Notes: generated by a model not told the origin, from the letters alone. A stretch of DNA of 64,000 nt from Mesaphorura yosii (GCA_009869945.1 WIXG01000113.1:146879-210878); one strand, 5' to 3'; numbered from the stretch's first letter, positions 19,401-32,347 are shown. Numbers and translations are program-made.

Positions 19401-22400
19401 CTAGACACGGCACCACAGCACGTATCGTTGCATGCCGCCATCAGTTAACCCTTGCTTAGCTCGGTTCGCACAATTAAAAACTCATTCTGCGCACCAGAAC
19501 ACAGTGTGAAGAGTGAAGGAAGTCGGAGCGAAATTCCCCTCCTGTATCAAGTTCAACAGGCATCGGCTGCATTTTTACAAGTCTTGTCTCAGTTTGCACT
19601 TGTCTCCACTTCTAACCTGTGCTCCTGAGATTTTGATTTGACCCTTTTTATGAAGCATAATTTGTGCCTAATGAAGTGCCTCACATTCTCATTCCATTCT
19701 AGTACGCTTTGAAGTGATAACGAGTTTGGCTGCAGCTGGTGCCGGCCACACTCTTCGAAAGTGATAGTTTGCGAAGCACCTTGACAAAGAACGATCATTT
19801 GACATCACCATCGTGTATTTTAGACTACTACTTTTGAGCTTTGACGTCCTCAAGTCGTGCTGGTCCTGAGAACATAACAAAAACAAGACCAGCACCAATA
19901 CATTGGGTTTCTTCTGCGACTTGACAAGTGCATGATTACGTAAACATTAAAACCACTTGTGGCTCTACAGTTTTATAGTTCTTGAAAATGATGCAAATGA
20001 GCAGCATCTCATCACTGCAGTGCGAGCTTTGAATCGTTAATCGTTTGTCTCAGTGCAGTGTTGACTCGAGTTAGCCGCTCAGTTAAATTGTCACGCGAAG
20101 GCTCGTTTTTGAAAATCGGTCCGCACAAATGAGTATGTGTGTGCTTGTCCATCATCAACGGCACTCTTCGGTCTCCAGTAGAGAGATTCCAATTCCGAAG
20201 AAAAAGTGGATCAGAGAATATTTCAGCTTCGGTATTCATTCATATCATACATTCATATTGATTCAGACCTTAGCCAGACTCAAATTGGTCAAGGAAAAGA
20301 AGACTGTATTTGAATCCGACTCTCTTTCATACTTACTCTAGCGTGTCTCACTCTGCCTTACGTGTAATCATAAATGTGTCTTGCAGGTGAGAAGGGCGAC
20401 CTGCCCACCAATGGCTCATCACCTCCGACGCCAGCGTCGGTGATCCAGAACGGCTTCGTCAACCATAATGCCATCATTCCTAACGGACTGCATTATGTCT
20501 CTCCAACGGCTAACAAATTCAAATCCACCAGCCCAATCAACAATACGGCAGGATTCTCACGAGTACCTGAACCCTTGAATGGCTACAAAATTTCTGATCA
20601 TTCTTACCGGCGGACAAACAACCTCAACCATTCTCCCACCTTTGATTATAATGGAGGGACCAATCGGATCAGCAAATCAACGTGAGTAGCTTCCACACTG
20701 CCGACCCTGCTCACACTCTTCGCATGGAGCCGCATATAAGACATGAGACGCTTAGGTTGAGAATCGATGATTGAATTCAATTTTGTTTGCAACTTTAGAA
20801 TGAATGGCAATGGGAATGGCAATAGCTTGAACAATACTCTGCACAATAGAAATTCGGGCACTCGAGAAGTTCACAACAAATTGGAGAAAAACAGACGAGC
20901 TCACCTGAAGGAGTGCTTCGAATTGTTGAAGTAAGTTTCTAATTTTGAACAAGTTTTAATATATTATTATTAGTGAGAATTTCAGATTACATTAGCTACA
21001 ATTGAGACTGTTTTGCGATGTTGAATTGTTAAACTAAGAATTTTGATAAATACCTGAACTAAGAACAAAGGTACGTGGACAAATAACAGGATGATATTTT
21101 CAAAGACTTCCTAGTCATGATTTTCATGATTTACCTTAACCGTCACGATTTTCGGGTGCAGTTGACTTTTTAATCAAGAACTTATCCATAGTGGTCTGAT
21201 TTTTGTGTTTGGACACGTCTCTTAGCAAATGTGTAAATTGATAAATAATGTTGCAATGTAATGACTTCCAATGTTCATGGGGAGAGCCGTAAAATTGACT
21301 AGCCAGGAGCACTGAACAGGAAAATAAGACTCGGTAGTCGTGAAGAAAAATTACAAAACAGAACTGAATTAAATGGAAAAACGAAGTTTCAAGGATGGAA
21401 CCATTGAGCGTGATTCGTGAGATTTGAACGAACAAACGAACCTTTTGAACTTTTTAATGCGAAATCGTTACCACCATGAAAATGCTCATTCTCAATTATT
21501 ATTACTCTCAATAGGAGTCAGCTCCCTGCATTTGAAGACAGAAAGATCTCAAATTTGGCAATTCTTCGAAGCTCCCTTCGTCATATTCATGTAAGTTGTG
21601 CACAAACATGACTGGAGTCGCAACAAATTCAAATATTTATTATGTTTTCGTTTAACAGACCTTAAAGAGGAAAGAGCGTGAATTTGAGCACGAAATGGAA
21701 CGGCTGGCCCGGGAAAAGATTTCTCTTCAGCAGCGCCTATCCAATTTAAAGAAGGACATGCTTGGCAAGTGGGACATGTGGTGCGTTCAAGAAGACCAGG
21801 ACGTCGAGTATGATCAGAATGGATACTGTAATGATTCTGGCAATTCTGACGATCGTCCATTGGATTGCCGCCAGCAGCGTGACGGAATTGAAAATGGCCC
21901 AACCAACCTGCACCAGCCGCCCAAGATTGAGGGCGATTCCCAACATCCGCTCTCTGTTACAATTAATAACTGCCATTTAGGTGGGTACTGTATAATTAAC
22001 ATTGCATTTCATATTTTACAAGTTTTCTCTTGAAATTTGAAGGAGACAAGTTTGAGACCGCGAAGAAATTGTATGGGCACATGAATGGGGTAAATGGAAT
22101 TGGCAACGGTCCGATCAGCTTGGTCACCACAACTAAACTCAGTTCGTCTCCACTCGCGGCCATCACTGTTGAAAAAACTGCTAGTTCTCCAATTGGTAAG
22201 CATGAGTCAATCTCATCTACTTTTCCAGACGTTTCAAATAAAGTTCACTTGTTACAAACTATCTTCATCTTGCGAATTACGTTCGAAATCTGGAAACGTT
22301 CTTTTACCTCATCAAATCTTGATGCTGAGATTGTAAACTTCGTGAAAAGATGATGAATGATTTGACATATTTATTCCTCTTGCAGGAGGTGCCACCTTTA

Positions 22401-22586
22401 ATGGTACAATTCACAATTCCGGAAAAGGTACGAGCCGTAATTGATCAATATGCATATGAAGAAATCCTTTACTAGCAAGTTAACTGAATGCGTTGTTTTT
22501 GTATTGCAGGGTTCTCAGTGCTGAACAGTACGGCTGTTCCGGTACACAATCTGGGTCAGTATTATGATGAGAAGATGTGTAAATGA
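7383..22586 (+). CDS. Mnt: Mnt, Max-partner bHLH-leucine zipper repressor (two alternative first exons)
   Basis: Mnt dimerises with Max on CACGTG sites and opposes Myc by recruiting Sin3/HDAC. First exon 7383-7449 or 12537-12603 joins 20387-20681, 20799-20930, 21515-21590, 21659-21980, 22043-22195, 22386-22427 and 22510-22586, all in phase; either choice gives 387 residues. The basic region and helix 1 (about residues 141-165) contain GTREVHNKLEKNRRAHLKEC, typical of Mnt. Helix 2 contains ISNLAILRSSLRHIH (about 176-190), and the zipper follows as TLKRKEREFEHEMERLAREK. An acidic D/E/N-rich stretch comes after it. The tail is much shorter than in vertebrate Mnt (about 580 residues in total). 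The 12537 exon encodes the Sin3-interaction helix; the 7383 exon does not. Identity is strong from the bHLH plus the Sin3 helix; expression of each form is inferred. Confidence 0.93.
12421..12426. promoter_or_regulatory. CACGTG E-box upstream of the Sin3-helix exon
   Basis: A perfect palindromic CACGTG sits 111 bases before the ATG at 12537. A second copy at 12598-12603 overlaps the last six bases of that exon, up to its donor. CACGTG is the binding site of Myc/Max and Mnt/Max dimers, so autoregulation is conceivable. Single six-base sites are common by chance. Confidence 0.35.
12439..12454 (+). repeat. Poly(C) run of 16
   Basis: An uninterrupted run of 16 C lies 82 bases upstream of the ATG of the Sin3-helix exon, between the E-box and the start. 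The length may vary or be mis-assembled. On the other strand it is a G run able to form quadruplex structure. Confidence 0.9.
12537..12603 (+). CDS. Mnt: Mnt alternative first coding exon with Sin3-interaction domain (SID)
   Basis: The exon encodes MGLETLLEAAKYLEYRAEVE and ends with one leftover G at a GTTAGT donor. The pattern M-x-(I/L)-E-T-LLEAA-(R/K)-(F/Y)-LE is the amphipathic helix at the extreme N terminus of Mad and Mnt proteins that binds the PAH2 domain of Sin3. Its position right at the initiator Met is as in the family. It joins the exon at 20387 across a 7.8 kb intron. It is 67 coding bases long, exactly like the alternative exon at 7383. Confidence 0.92.
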
Positions 22587-24675
22587 CAACCAGTCTAGTC
22601 CTGCTAAAATCGATCATTGCACAAGAAAACTTCAAAATTTACCTAAGTCTACACAGTATGTTATTGCGTGCAGAGCCGGATGTAGTTATGATATTCCAAT
22701 TCTTCCTCCGAAACCATTAATCAAGAACTGGTAATTGTTATAGTTAATTCAGAGTTCGACTTGTCTGATTGCATCATGAATTCTGCTGCATAGGCTAAGA
22801 CTTGTGTTACAGTTGTTTCAGCTACGAATCAAATCAAAAACTACAAAAAAAGTAGGTTATGATAGTGATACATTTTACAGTAGACTAGCTGAAATAACAA
22901 ACCAATGGATCTGTTTACCGGTACTTTTATTTTTAGCTAATCTGAACGTAGCATTAGTAAATTGTTTGTATTGCCCTAATGGTTATCAGTAAGTGCTTCA
23001 ATGTCGAATACAATTAGCACACAGTGTCTGAAGAGTCGGAGGAGTGAGTGCTGCTGCTGCCTGCCCTTATCACATCACAAGACAAACTAGGTTACCTCGT
23101 ATTCGTCTTAATGCCTGGCATATTGTTTGATGGCCGCAGAGAAACAGCTACTCCTTGAGAATGGCGAAGAGATTTGTATATGTAATCTGGGAATGAAGAC
23201 TAGGACAAATTCAGTCTAGAAGTAAGTTGGCTATGCTTATTTTATGTGATGGAAAGAGAATTGTCTCATCGTTTAATACAACCTTACAAAGGCGGACGCC
23301 AGTTTTATTTTTGTCCGCTACATCTAAGTGTAGAAACGTGTGAAAGGCCGATTTTGTTCTAATGCACTTGATTCCAGTTAGCTAATGACAATGGAAAGAC
23401 CTCCTTTCTGTACATGATCTAAATCTCTAAGGCTTCTGTTCTATTTCATCCGGCAAGCTATTGTGAAAATCGAATCAGGAGAAACAGTTTGAAGAAAGGA
23501 CTACAATCACGCTGAAACATTGGATGTCAAGTCAAGAAGCAGTTCCTCGAACTATTGCACCAAATTATGCACCGCTAGTTGTAGACTGACAGGGACTATT
23601 ATGATAGCCTGTCCGACTTACGTTGTACCTTCCGTCGAGACAAGAATGGGGAATTGAGAACTGTTGAGCGAAGAAATTACTGGTTGAAGATGACGCCTGC
23701 GACTAGGCACACCTTGCGTGGACTCAGGGAATATTGGCCTGTGAATGTTGAGTGCGTATGGGAGCGAACAATGAGCGTGGAGGATGAGTGGTCAGGTGCA
23801 ATAGAAAGAAGCCTACAGAGAAACACTGAGAGAAGACTGGTCCAGAGTTTTGTGAAACGTACAAGAGTTGTAATACGTATTTCGTATACTAATACTGTAA
23901 GTTCTCGTACCATATTTGTATGGTTTCCAATAATTGGTACTTTTGGTAATCCAAATTTTGTGAAGGAATGTTGAATTAATTATCTGTGATTACAAAGTAT
24001 GTCGCTTCTCTCCCTTCCTGACAAGAGTGTTAGCGTTACGACCTTCTGAGGACTGTGTCATGTAGTGGCGTAATTAGGACGAATAATTCCTTCACTTTTC
24101 TTTAAAATTTCTACACGAGAGCCAGAAATCAATGTTCAGATGTCCATCGGATGAGAAGTCGAAATTATTAAATGTGAATCACAGAATTCGTTAATCATCT
24201 ACTTAGAGCTGGGGAAGATGTCTCAACGTATTACACTTTGTCACAACGTTCTGAGGGAAGACCGCCTCTTGCTTTATCATTTTCAGGGGATGCCATGCTG
24301 TGTAACTAGCTGATTTATGTCTGATCTGGGAAGATTTAGATGACGGAATCCAAGAGACTAGCAGAACGAGGAGAATGAACCTTGCATTATCATTATTGTC
24401 GGCTTAGTTTATTAATTACACTCATATGTATTACCAGACAAAATAATGACGTTGTACAAAAGGATGATGATAATGATACTGATACTACTGTAATAATAAT
24501 AGCCTAAGAACTAGTAAGGTATCGGAGGATTCTGACTGATTGAAAAACCATAGAGCAAAAAGCAAAGAAACAAACCGTAACTTATGTTGCAAGGTATGCT
24601 GCTAAAAATAAGAAAATATTTATGATACACATTTGAATCGAACAGTTTCAAATTTTATGTGAACTTTGTAATAAA
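22587..24675 (+). terminator. Mnt: Mnt 3' UTR with poly(A) signal
   Basis: The first AATAAA I find after the Mnt stop is at 24670-24675, implying a 3' UTR of about 2.1 kb, long for this compact locus. An ATTAAA variant near 24168 could serve instead. No further coding exon is recognisable. Confidence 0.5.
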
Positions 24676-25073
24676 CAAGTTTCGTTGAGACATAGGTAAT
24701 ACGGCTATTGTTTTGCTCAAGACACTGCACACACGCGAATTTTTTCCTTCGCACACGTACTCTGAACCTCTACTGGACCGTGGGCCATAAAAGTGTACAC
24801 GAACCATAAATTCGAAGCTGAGCTCGAGCAACGGAAGAGTTATTTATGAATCACCTTCAGCTGTTCATCTATCTGAATATCTGAACAGTTTTTGTTTTGT
24901 AATTTTATGTACATGTGAAAGTTTTCTCCATGATAGATTGTCTAAACGATATGAAGTTTTATGAAAACCTGCGATTTCAGGCGCCTGCACCATGTCTGTG
25001 TATGTGTGAAAGCCGAAGGAACAACGCCTTCGTAATTCAGATTCGCGTAATATTATTATAATGATTTCATGTG

Positions 25074-25079
25074 TTTATT
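25074..25079 (-). terminator. Poly(A) signal of UBE2L3
   Basis: AATAAA on the minus strand lies about 60 bases after the UBE2L3 stop codon, giving a very short 3' UTR. It faces the Mnt signal about 0.4 kb away. Confidence 0.7.
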
Positions 25080-25135
25080 AACGGTTGGTATTTCTTTTGT
25101 AAATTCGAAAATAATTTAAGAACTAAAGTGGATAA

Positions 25136-25838
25136 TTAATCGATCGGTCTCTTCTCTCCATGTTTTCTTGTAAACTCTTCAGCGTTTTTCTGAAACTTCC
25201 GTTTATCTTTAACGTATTCTTCAGCCACGTCTGCTCGAAGTGGATGTTCTGGTTCAGGATCATTAACCAAAGCCACAAGAGCTTGAATGACTGTACACAA
25301 ACGATGGTGGTTAGCTTATAGTAAAGTTGGCTGCTCGTTGGGCTAAGTAATAATGCACGGATATGTACCTTGATCTGTTTTGGTAGCCGGTTTCCAGTTT
25401 TCTGCGCTAATGATGGGCAAGCATACTTGACCTTTTTCATCAATGTTTGGATGATAGATTTTGGTTTTAAAGTTGATTTTTGGTGGTTTGAAGGGATATT
25501 CAGCAGGAAAGTTGATTTCGATTCTAAAGGCACCTTTATTATATGGTGGATTGTCCTGATGCAAATGAAAGACGCACGAGGGAGGTAATTAGAAACTGAA
25601 TGTATTCGCATCTGGCTCACTGCAGAGACATTTTTCTTACCGGAACAATCAATCCTTGCCAATATAAAATGTTAGTTTCATCAACAATAATATCACGGAA
25701 GGATCGCACGCCATTTGCGCGAAGTTCCTGCAGTTCCTGCGTAAATCAGGCGAAGTATAATAATGACTAATGGGGAATTGGCAACGCAGAGCGAATCATA
25801 AGTCTAATTACCTTTTGTAGTCTTCGTGTGGCTGCCAT
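25136..25838 (-). CDS. Ube2L3: Ubiquitin-conjugating enzyme E2 L3 (UbcH7 type)
   Basis: Class I E2 that passes ubiquitin to HECT and RBR E3 ligases by cysteine transfer. Four exons on the minus strand, 25812-25838, 25641-25736, 25369-25555 and 25136-25290, join in phase to 154 residues, exactly the length of human UBE2L3. The core is almost unchanged: [20 protein letters not shown], then [20 protein letters not shown] with the active-site Cys86. Phe63, the E3-contact residue of UbcH7, is present. The C terminus ends EKRPID. The HPN motif stands ten residues before the cysteine as in all E2s. Start choice is the first ATG and matches the family MAA start. Confidence 0.97.
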
Positions 25839-28313
25839 TATTGTGAAATTGATTGTATTTTGAATACAGCTTACAAATTGCAAGTCAAGGGCGTCAGGGG
25901 AATTGCTGCCCGAATACTCAGGGTCCAACAATTAACGAATTAACTGCTATTGATTCCACTCTATGCTATAAGAGGTAATACACTGAAAAAACCAGCCAGT
26001 GATTATTTCCGCAACAATGGTGTATTCACTGCGTGCACTCCTCAATCAGCCGTCATATGGGATGGTTTTGGAGATACCAACTCACAAAACTTGAAGTGTT
26101 GTAAAATTTAGAAGATGGAAGGAAACCAGACTCAAGAAAATGCGTGCAGGATGCGATTAGAGATTACGCAATGTTGTGCAAGGGGCTTACTTTACTGAGA
26201 GAAAAATGATTTTACGAAATTGTGACCGTAGCTTTGGTTTCTGCTCAAAGTGACGGGACTACGTAAATACGGTGAAAATGAATCACATTTCAGTAAAGCA
26301 AAAGCCTAACTCTAGTTTCAAATTCTGTTAAAACTCTTTTTTCGAATGGGAAAATGAAAACTGCGCTACGACCAAATTGGTGGTTCCTTTCTGAATTCCG
26401 AGGAACTACCATAAATGGTGCGCCTTTTGTGTTGTTGCTGTGTTCGTGTGGATTCGCAGTGTAAAGTCGGTTGAAAGTGAGTTAATATTTATGATTAAGA
26501 CTTCTTGACTCTTCTAGACTGAAATTGTTGCAGTATTTTCGTGAGAAGACAGCCTAGTCGGTGGCAGACTTGCCTGTCTGCCTAACTGTAAATCACTTCG
26601 TAGTGTTAAACCACAACCTGCCTTCGTTTTGTACCTCGTCAAATGCTTCGCTGCAGACTTGACTGCCCAACTGCTTTGCTGTCAGATATGTGAATCTGCT
26701 TGTGATTTTTAGCCCTGAACTTTACAGGGCAGAACTGAAGCTGAGCGTATACGCCGTAGTACAAATTGTTCCTGCCACATTCCTCTGAACGGCAAAGGCA
26801 GAGCGCCTGCACCATCGCATTACACTTTCCGACCGACGGCCGAAAGTAAACTGTTGAGCAACTTTCTTTTGAGCAGCCAAAGTACATTGCACTGCACGCG
26901 CAACAATGTTGTCGAAAAATAGTTCGCAGCAGACTCGGCTCCAACGAAAGACCAACGTAGTATGGGACAGAGAAGCAGCGAAGCTAACCAAATCGAAACA
27001 TAGCCGGAGCAAAAGGAGATTGAAGCCGTCCTCGAGGGATCTTCTAACATGCGAATGTCTGCTAAAATGAACTCATGTGATGTGCAGAGTGAAGTATGAT
27101 ACGCAGTAGGAATAATAACAAATCGAGTACTTTGCTCGTAGTGACTGTCGGTCGTCATCATTTAAATTTATGTACATTTACCAAAAATATTTATTTGTAA
27201 AGTTCACAGTTAATTCGACTTCATTTTAGTCAAATAACTTCACTTTCTCTCGAATTCAAGAGAAACACGAGAAAAAGTCGAATTTGTCAACAAGAAAGAA
27301 GGGACGTCGTGAAGAAGTCTGATCTCTTCTAAAAGTGCATTAATTTTTCTCGCATCGTAGTTAAGGGACACTTTTCACTTTAAGTTTTATGAACGCATTT
27401 CGATAAATCGCATCTCGCATTAGGAATTAGTGGAACGTGTTTTATATCATTTTCTACCGAGTAATTTCAACCACGTGTAAGTCAACAAATCTAGTCAAAA
27501 GTGCTGTGACAGGTGAAACGGGTCGGCCGCGGACTATGGACAGAGAGTGGAAAAGCCAGTGCTCCTTGGACGTGACAACTGCACTGGCGAGATCAGAACG
27601 GTTGGGTCTTGAGAGAATTGCAAGACAACGGTAGGAACGTGTAGACTTGAATTGTGCTTCAACTCCGCTGTGGTGAAAGGAAAGGGCGAACTGAACGGAG
27701 AGACTTGGCAAGTCGTTGAACTACGAGAACTTTTTACGAGTTCATCGGTCCAAGCTTGTGTAGCCGCAAAGCACTTGTGAGACAGAATTCGTCGTATCAG
27801 AGTCCTTCTAAAGTATACCAAGATTAATTGAAGATAAACGGCACCGGTATTCACCGAGTTTACGACCCTATAAAATGAGAACATGCATTGTCATGCTAGT
27901 TTATGACGCGTAACCCTGTTTACATGAAACAGCAGCCGAGTTTAGTTCAAATCGTTTCCAAACGGAACAAATTGTCGTACTCGCGTGTCGCATCTCACAA
28001 ACGAAGAGTTGAATAACCTTCATTCATGAATTGATTGTTGTCATCTCATTTGACGTTTGTTTCAGAATTTCTTCAGCGCAGCGTCGCGCAAACTTGGCCT
28101 CACCCAATCGTCATTTCTTGTCGAAAATCTGTGCCGTCAAGTCAGATCTTCATTTCTCGCCTGTCAGATTGCGTCAGATTGAAATTAATCGTCTTCAGTT
28201 TTAATTGTTGTGATTGAAGATTAAAGGAGCCTAATTGAAATCGCTGAGTCATTCAGCTTATTGTAAAGAAGACTGAACCCTATAAGTGGTGCGTCAGAAA
28301 AACTTCAAATCAA
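25839..28313. other. Intergenic region between UBE2L3 and 4E-T
   Basis: About 2.5 kb between two divergent genes. It should contain both promoters and 5' UTRs. I recognise no coding sequence, repeat or RNA gene. A GTAGGA donor-like site at 27631 could end a non-coding first exon of 4E-T, but nothing confirms this. Confidence 0.4.
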
Positions 28314-31300
28314 ATGAATACCAGTCCTCTCTCCAGCCCTCTGAAGGGTAAGTTTACCAAAATAATCTTGTTGTTAGCATCAGTATCTGCCGCACAAGGA
28401 CGGTGCCTTGAACATTCGGCCTGGCCCCCAAATGTAGACGATTGTGAAAGCCTTTGTACTTCTCCATGCCTTCCAAAGAACTTCCACGTTCTTATCTGTA
28501 CTAGGGCAATGCTGGACTCAGTTCAAGTGTCATATTAATTCTGGTCCAGGCTCAGGTTTATGCGCACCTGGAGTAAAGTTTCCTGCCCAGCGAGTCATTA
28601 CCTTATCGGCACCCTTTCGTCATGTAAATGAATATTCAATGTCCTAATGTCCAAGTTTCATCCATTGAGATGTACACTTTTCGGGCTTCAGTTTTGTGTG
28701 ATTGCTGAAGGAGAGTGCTTGTGCTTATTTTATCCAATTCGAGTTCCAAAATTCAGCTAAAGTTGATCGTATTCTTAACTCCATTGTTAGTCTTTAGGAA
28801 CAAAGGGAAGGTTTTTATTTTTGTTAATTGATATCGTTGAAGCACGTATTCCTCATTTTAACCTGAAGGAGTTTCGCAATTTGATCTGGTAAGCAAATAT
28901 TTCAGCCATTGAGTTATCAGTGCTCTTGGCACTTCCATGCCAAAGCCTCAGCATTTCTCCAGAGACCAGTTTTTTCTTCTCATTTTGGAGTTCAAGACTG
29001 ATAATTCAGACACTATTTAGGATTCTTCGAAGTCAACATGCAAGTAGTAATAGCAAACGCTTAGATACAATCTGACGGGTTTTGCTAAAGACAAACGTCA
29101 CGCTTTATGCACGCGCTCAGCTATTCCTGCTCTTCATGCAGCATCCAAGTTCTTAGACATACCCTCAATGCATCTTGAATCTATAAAAATGCAAAAATTG
29201 AAACATAGCTGAGGTCCAACAACCGTTTTTCTTATTTTCGCTTTGTCCTATTTCCATCTGATCATTTCAGATCAGATTTGGATGAACGTGATAAGAAATG
29301 AACGAACTTTGGCCTAATCGTCTTCGACTAAAATCCCACATCTGCATAATTTTTCATGATCGTATTTAATACGCAAATATTTAATACGCAATCACACATC
29401 TACGGCCCGCTTTCAAATATTTGCATTTCACCTGAACAATGTCTTTACAGGCAAGATGGACTCTGTTCGTGTTGAAAACAATAACGCCAAGCTAGAATCG
29501 GCACGCTCGTCGCCTATGAAAACAATCACCAGTAGCCTGAACTTTCGCCTGCCCAATGAAAATTCGCCCTCTCGTAAACCCGATTTTAATAATTCTGCCG
29601 CGGCGAAATCACCCAATGGAGAGAATTCAGGAAAGCGGATAGTCTACAACAGGGTAAGCAAATATCGATGACCAATCCTTGAAATAATCTTCATTTGATT
29701 ATCTCAATGATCACAAATAATGATTTGAAATTCAGGACGCTTTGCTACAGTTCCGAAATACTCCCGTTCGTGTTTCAAAGCTAGAAATACCGCAAGAACT
29801 TGTCAGAGTGAGAAAAACAACGTCTCCATCGGACTTCGTCTCGTAAGACTAATAATCAAATTTGCCTTTCATTTGCATTGAACTTATTTGCAACTTTCGA
29901 ACATCTCATTTTAGACCTGATCGAAAGAGAGTTGGAGGAGGAACGCCGACTCCGAGAAAAGACAATAACCAAAGTCCTCGTGATGATAGTATTAGCCTAC
30001 GCCCACACAGTGGCAATTTTTCCAGCGGTTGCGCGCCAAACCTGTCACCTCACAATGGCCCTTTCCTCTCACGATTTCACACACAAGAAGATCAGCCCAA
30101 ACCATTCTTTGACAGGTTGGTTGAGTCTAGCTCATCAAATGTAAGCATATTGCTTTTTTTAAAGGGTTAATGTATTTTAAATCGCAGAGATATCTCTCGT
30201 AACCAATTTCGTTATCCTCCTCCAACGAGAATGGATCCGCAAGATCGTGCCAGGGAAAGAGTTCGCGATGGACGAGGCCGAGAGGAACGGCCAATGCGTG
30301 ATTTCGACAGCGAGAGAAGTCGCGATGGAAGAGATCGAGAGAGACCTGGCAGAGACCAAGACAGAAGCTTCCGAGGACCAGGAAGTCGAGCACCACCGAT
30401 TGAGAATGGACGCCGCAGTTACGGACAAGGCTACTCTTGGGGAGCTGAGGAATCGGGAGACTGGAGCAGGCGCAAATCCAATGAGCAAGGACACTATCGT
30501 CGTGAGTATAATGATAGGGACAGGCACAGTGGGGGAATGGAACAAGAGCCTGAATGGTTCTCAGGTACTTCCTTTCTTCAATATGACTGATTTGTTTGAT
30601 CATTTGGATGTACGGAAAGTTAATCTGCCCTTTAATTTACACGTGCAGAGGGACCAATTACTTATAACGATACAATTGAATTGCGAGGATTTCACGACGA
30701 TCATCGTCAAGAACCAAGCAAAGGAGACAACGAAAATAATGCAAAGAAAGATCTGAGTGCAAGAATGGGTGCGGGTGATGCAATGACGGATGTCGAGTCT
30801 GATATTGTAAAAAATTCTCCAAAGCCAGAAGAGAGTGGCATCAGTCTTGATAAGATTTTGGCAATGGATCAACTTCCTGGCATACTTACAGTAAGTCACG
30901 CTTAGTTAATTATTAATAAACTATTCAAGTTAAGTTGGGCTTATGTATTTCTTAATTTGGTTCGTTCTTTAGAACGGCTTACTTGAACATGAAGAACCTA
31001 GTGGAAGTTCCCGCTTCAGTCAACTGTTCCAGCGGTATTCGGAAGGCTCCCGCCATGAACTGAATGGTGTCCGGAGGAGCTCTCCGCGTGATAACGTCAT
31101 GAATCTAGCCTCTGAAGCCGCCAGAGATGATGGAGCATTTGGGCTAGGTAAACGAAAAATATTTAGATTTGCTTATTTACGAATGAGTTTGATCATTTTT
31201 TAAGTGTATTATAATTTAGATATGAAGAAGAAGACCGCCAAAGATATTGAATCAGCTCTCCGTAATATTCTTCTTACTAAGCCTCCCGAAGAGCAAGAAC

Positions 31301-32347
31301 GAGCCAAGGAAGATGTTCTAGCGTTCAAGAAATTGGTAAAACTTTTCAGAGCAAAAACTCTACAATTTTAATGGTTAGAAATCGCGAATCTAATTACTTC
31401 TTTGCTTTGACGTTTAGCTGGATCAAATAGTAGTCAAAGGGGGAAGCCATTCAGACACCCCAAAAACAAATCAAAATGTGCCTAAACCGGCAACCGACGG
31501 AATGTCAGAAGCATTTGCAAGACTTGCTAAGCTGGAAAATGACGAGCAGCCAAAACACCGAGCAGAATTTCAGGCTATTTTCTCGAATTTCTTTGCTAGA
31601 GCTATGGGTGTTGACTCTGTCCCTAGTTCTTCTCATCTTTCGAACTGTCCAAGAAGAATGATACCGAATATCCAAGCACCACCGCGTCAAGTTTGTCCAC
31701 AGAGTTCGTCCATGGATGGGTTTCGGCCAGTTCATGGGGGTATGCCACGTTTCGCTCCTCGGAACCAACCTCATGGTCCTCCAGAACAGATGAAATTTCA
31801 ACATCACCAAAGACCCAGTTTCTCAGCTTTTGAAGTTTTAAACTTACTGCCGCTGGAAATGCAGTCCCTCGTACTTGGGGCAAAAATTGGACCAGAATTC
31901 ATGAAGCGAGCAGATGTGATGCAAATCATCAATGGTAAGATCTGCAGTACTAGTGAAGTCAAAATGCACTTTATTTGACTCACACTATTGTGTAATTTAG
32001 CTTTGAGTACTGGAGAAGTAATACTTGGTGACATCATTCAGCAACTGGGAGCTCCTCAAAATCCACACAAGCTAATTTTGGCAGGCGTGCTGAAACTTGG
32101 TCTTAATGGGGTGATTCCTATTCCGGGCTTGGTCTATACTCCAGTTGGTCATAATCTTCCACCACATCTGCCACCCAACAAACTTCCGCCGAATGCATAC
32201 CCGCCACATCCACCTCACCAACACTTCGGCCCACATCCACATTTCCCCATGCAACATCACAATCACATGCCTCCAATGCATGTTCCAAATCAAGGCAACC
32301 CACATCACGGTCAACCTCACTTTAATGGATCCCACCCCGGGTTCTGA
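28314..32347 (+). CDS. 4E-T: eIF4E transporter 4E-T (EIF4ENIF1 family)
   Basis: 4E-T binds eIF4E, carries it to P-bodies and represses or destabilises mRNAs. Ten exons give about 772 residues: 28314-28347, 29451-29653, 29736-29842, 29915-30115, 30188-30564, 30649-30890, 30973-31147, 31220-31335, 31418-31934 and 32001-32347. A canonical YxxxxLL eIF4E-binding motif, YNRDALL, lies at residues 77-83 and is split by an intron. Then come an R/D/E-rich stretch, the family block EPEWFSEGPITYNDTIELRG (from about residue 302), and SSRFSQLFQRYSEGSR. The C-terminal part has ALSTGEVILGDIIQQLGAP and a P/H-rich tail. The donor at 30116 is weak but is the one that keeps frame; a stronger GTAAGC at 30141 would not. 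It is shorter than human 4E-T (985). Confidence 0.92.

Larger units (their letters stand above)
7450..20386 (+). other. Mnt: Large first intron of Mnt
   Basis: About 12.9 kb holds no coding exon that I recognise other than 12537-12603. This is far larger than other introns here. Scattered open frames of up to about 140 codons on both strands resemble no family and have no exon structure. The base composition is unremarkable, with no tandem array or transposon end. It is a likely home for regulatory elements and for the second promoter just upstream of 12537. Confidence 0.6.

Noticed and set aside
7450-20386. Enrichment of CACGTG E-boxes in the Mnt intron
   Set aside because: I counted four (9553, 12421, 12598, 14759) in about 13 kb, against roughly three expected by chance, so only their position near the SID exon is of interest.
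29365-29392. Short direct repeat of an ATTTAATACGCAA unit in 4E-T intron 1
   Set aside because: Only two copies; this looks like a small local duplication.
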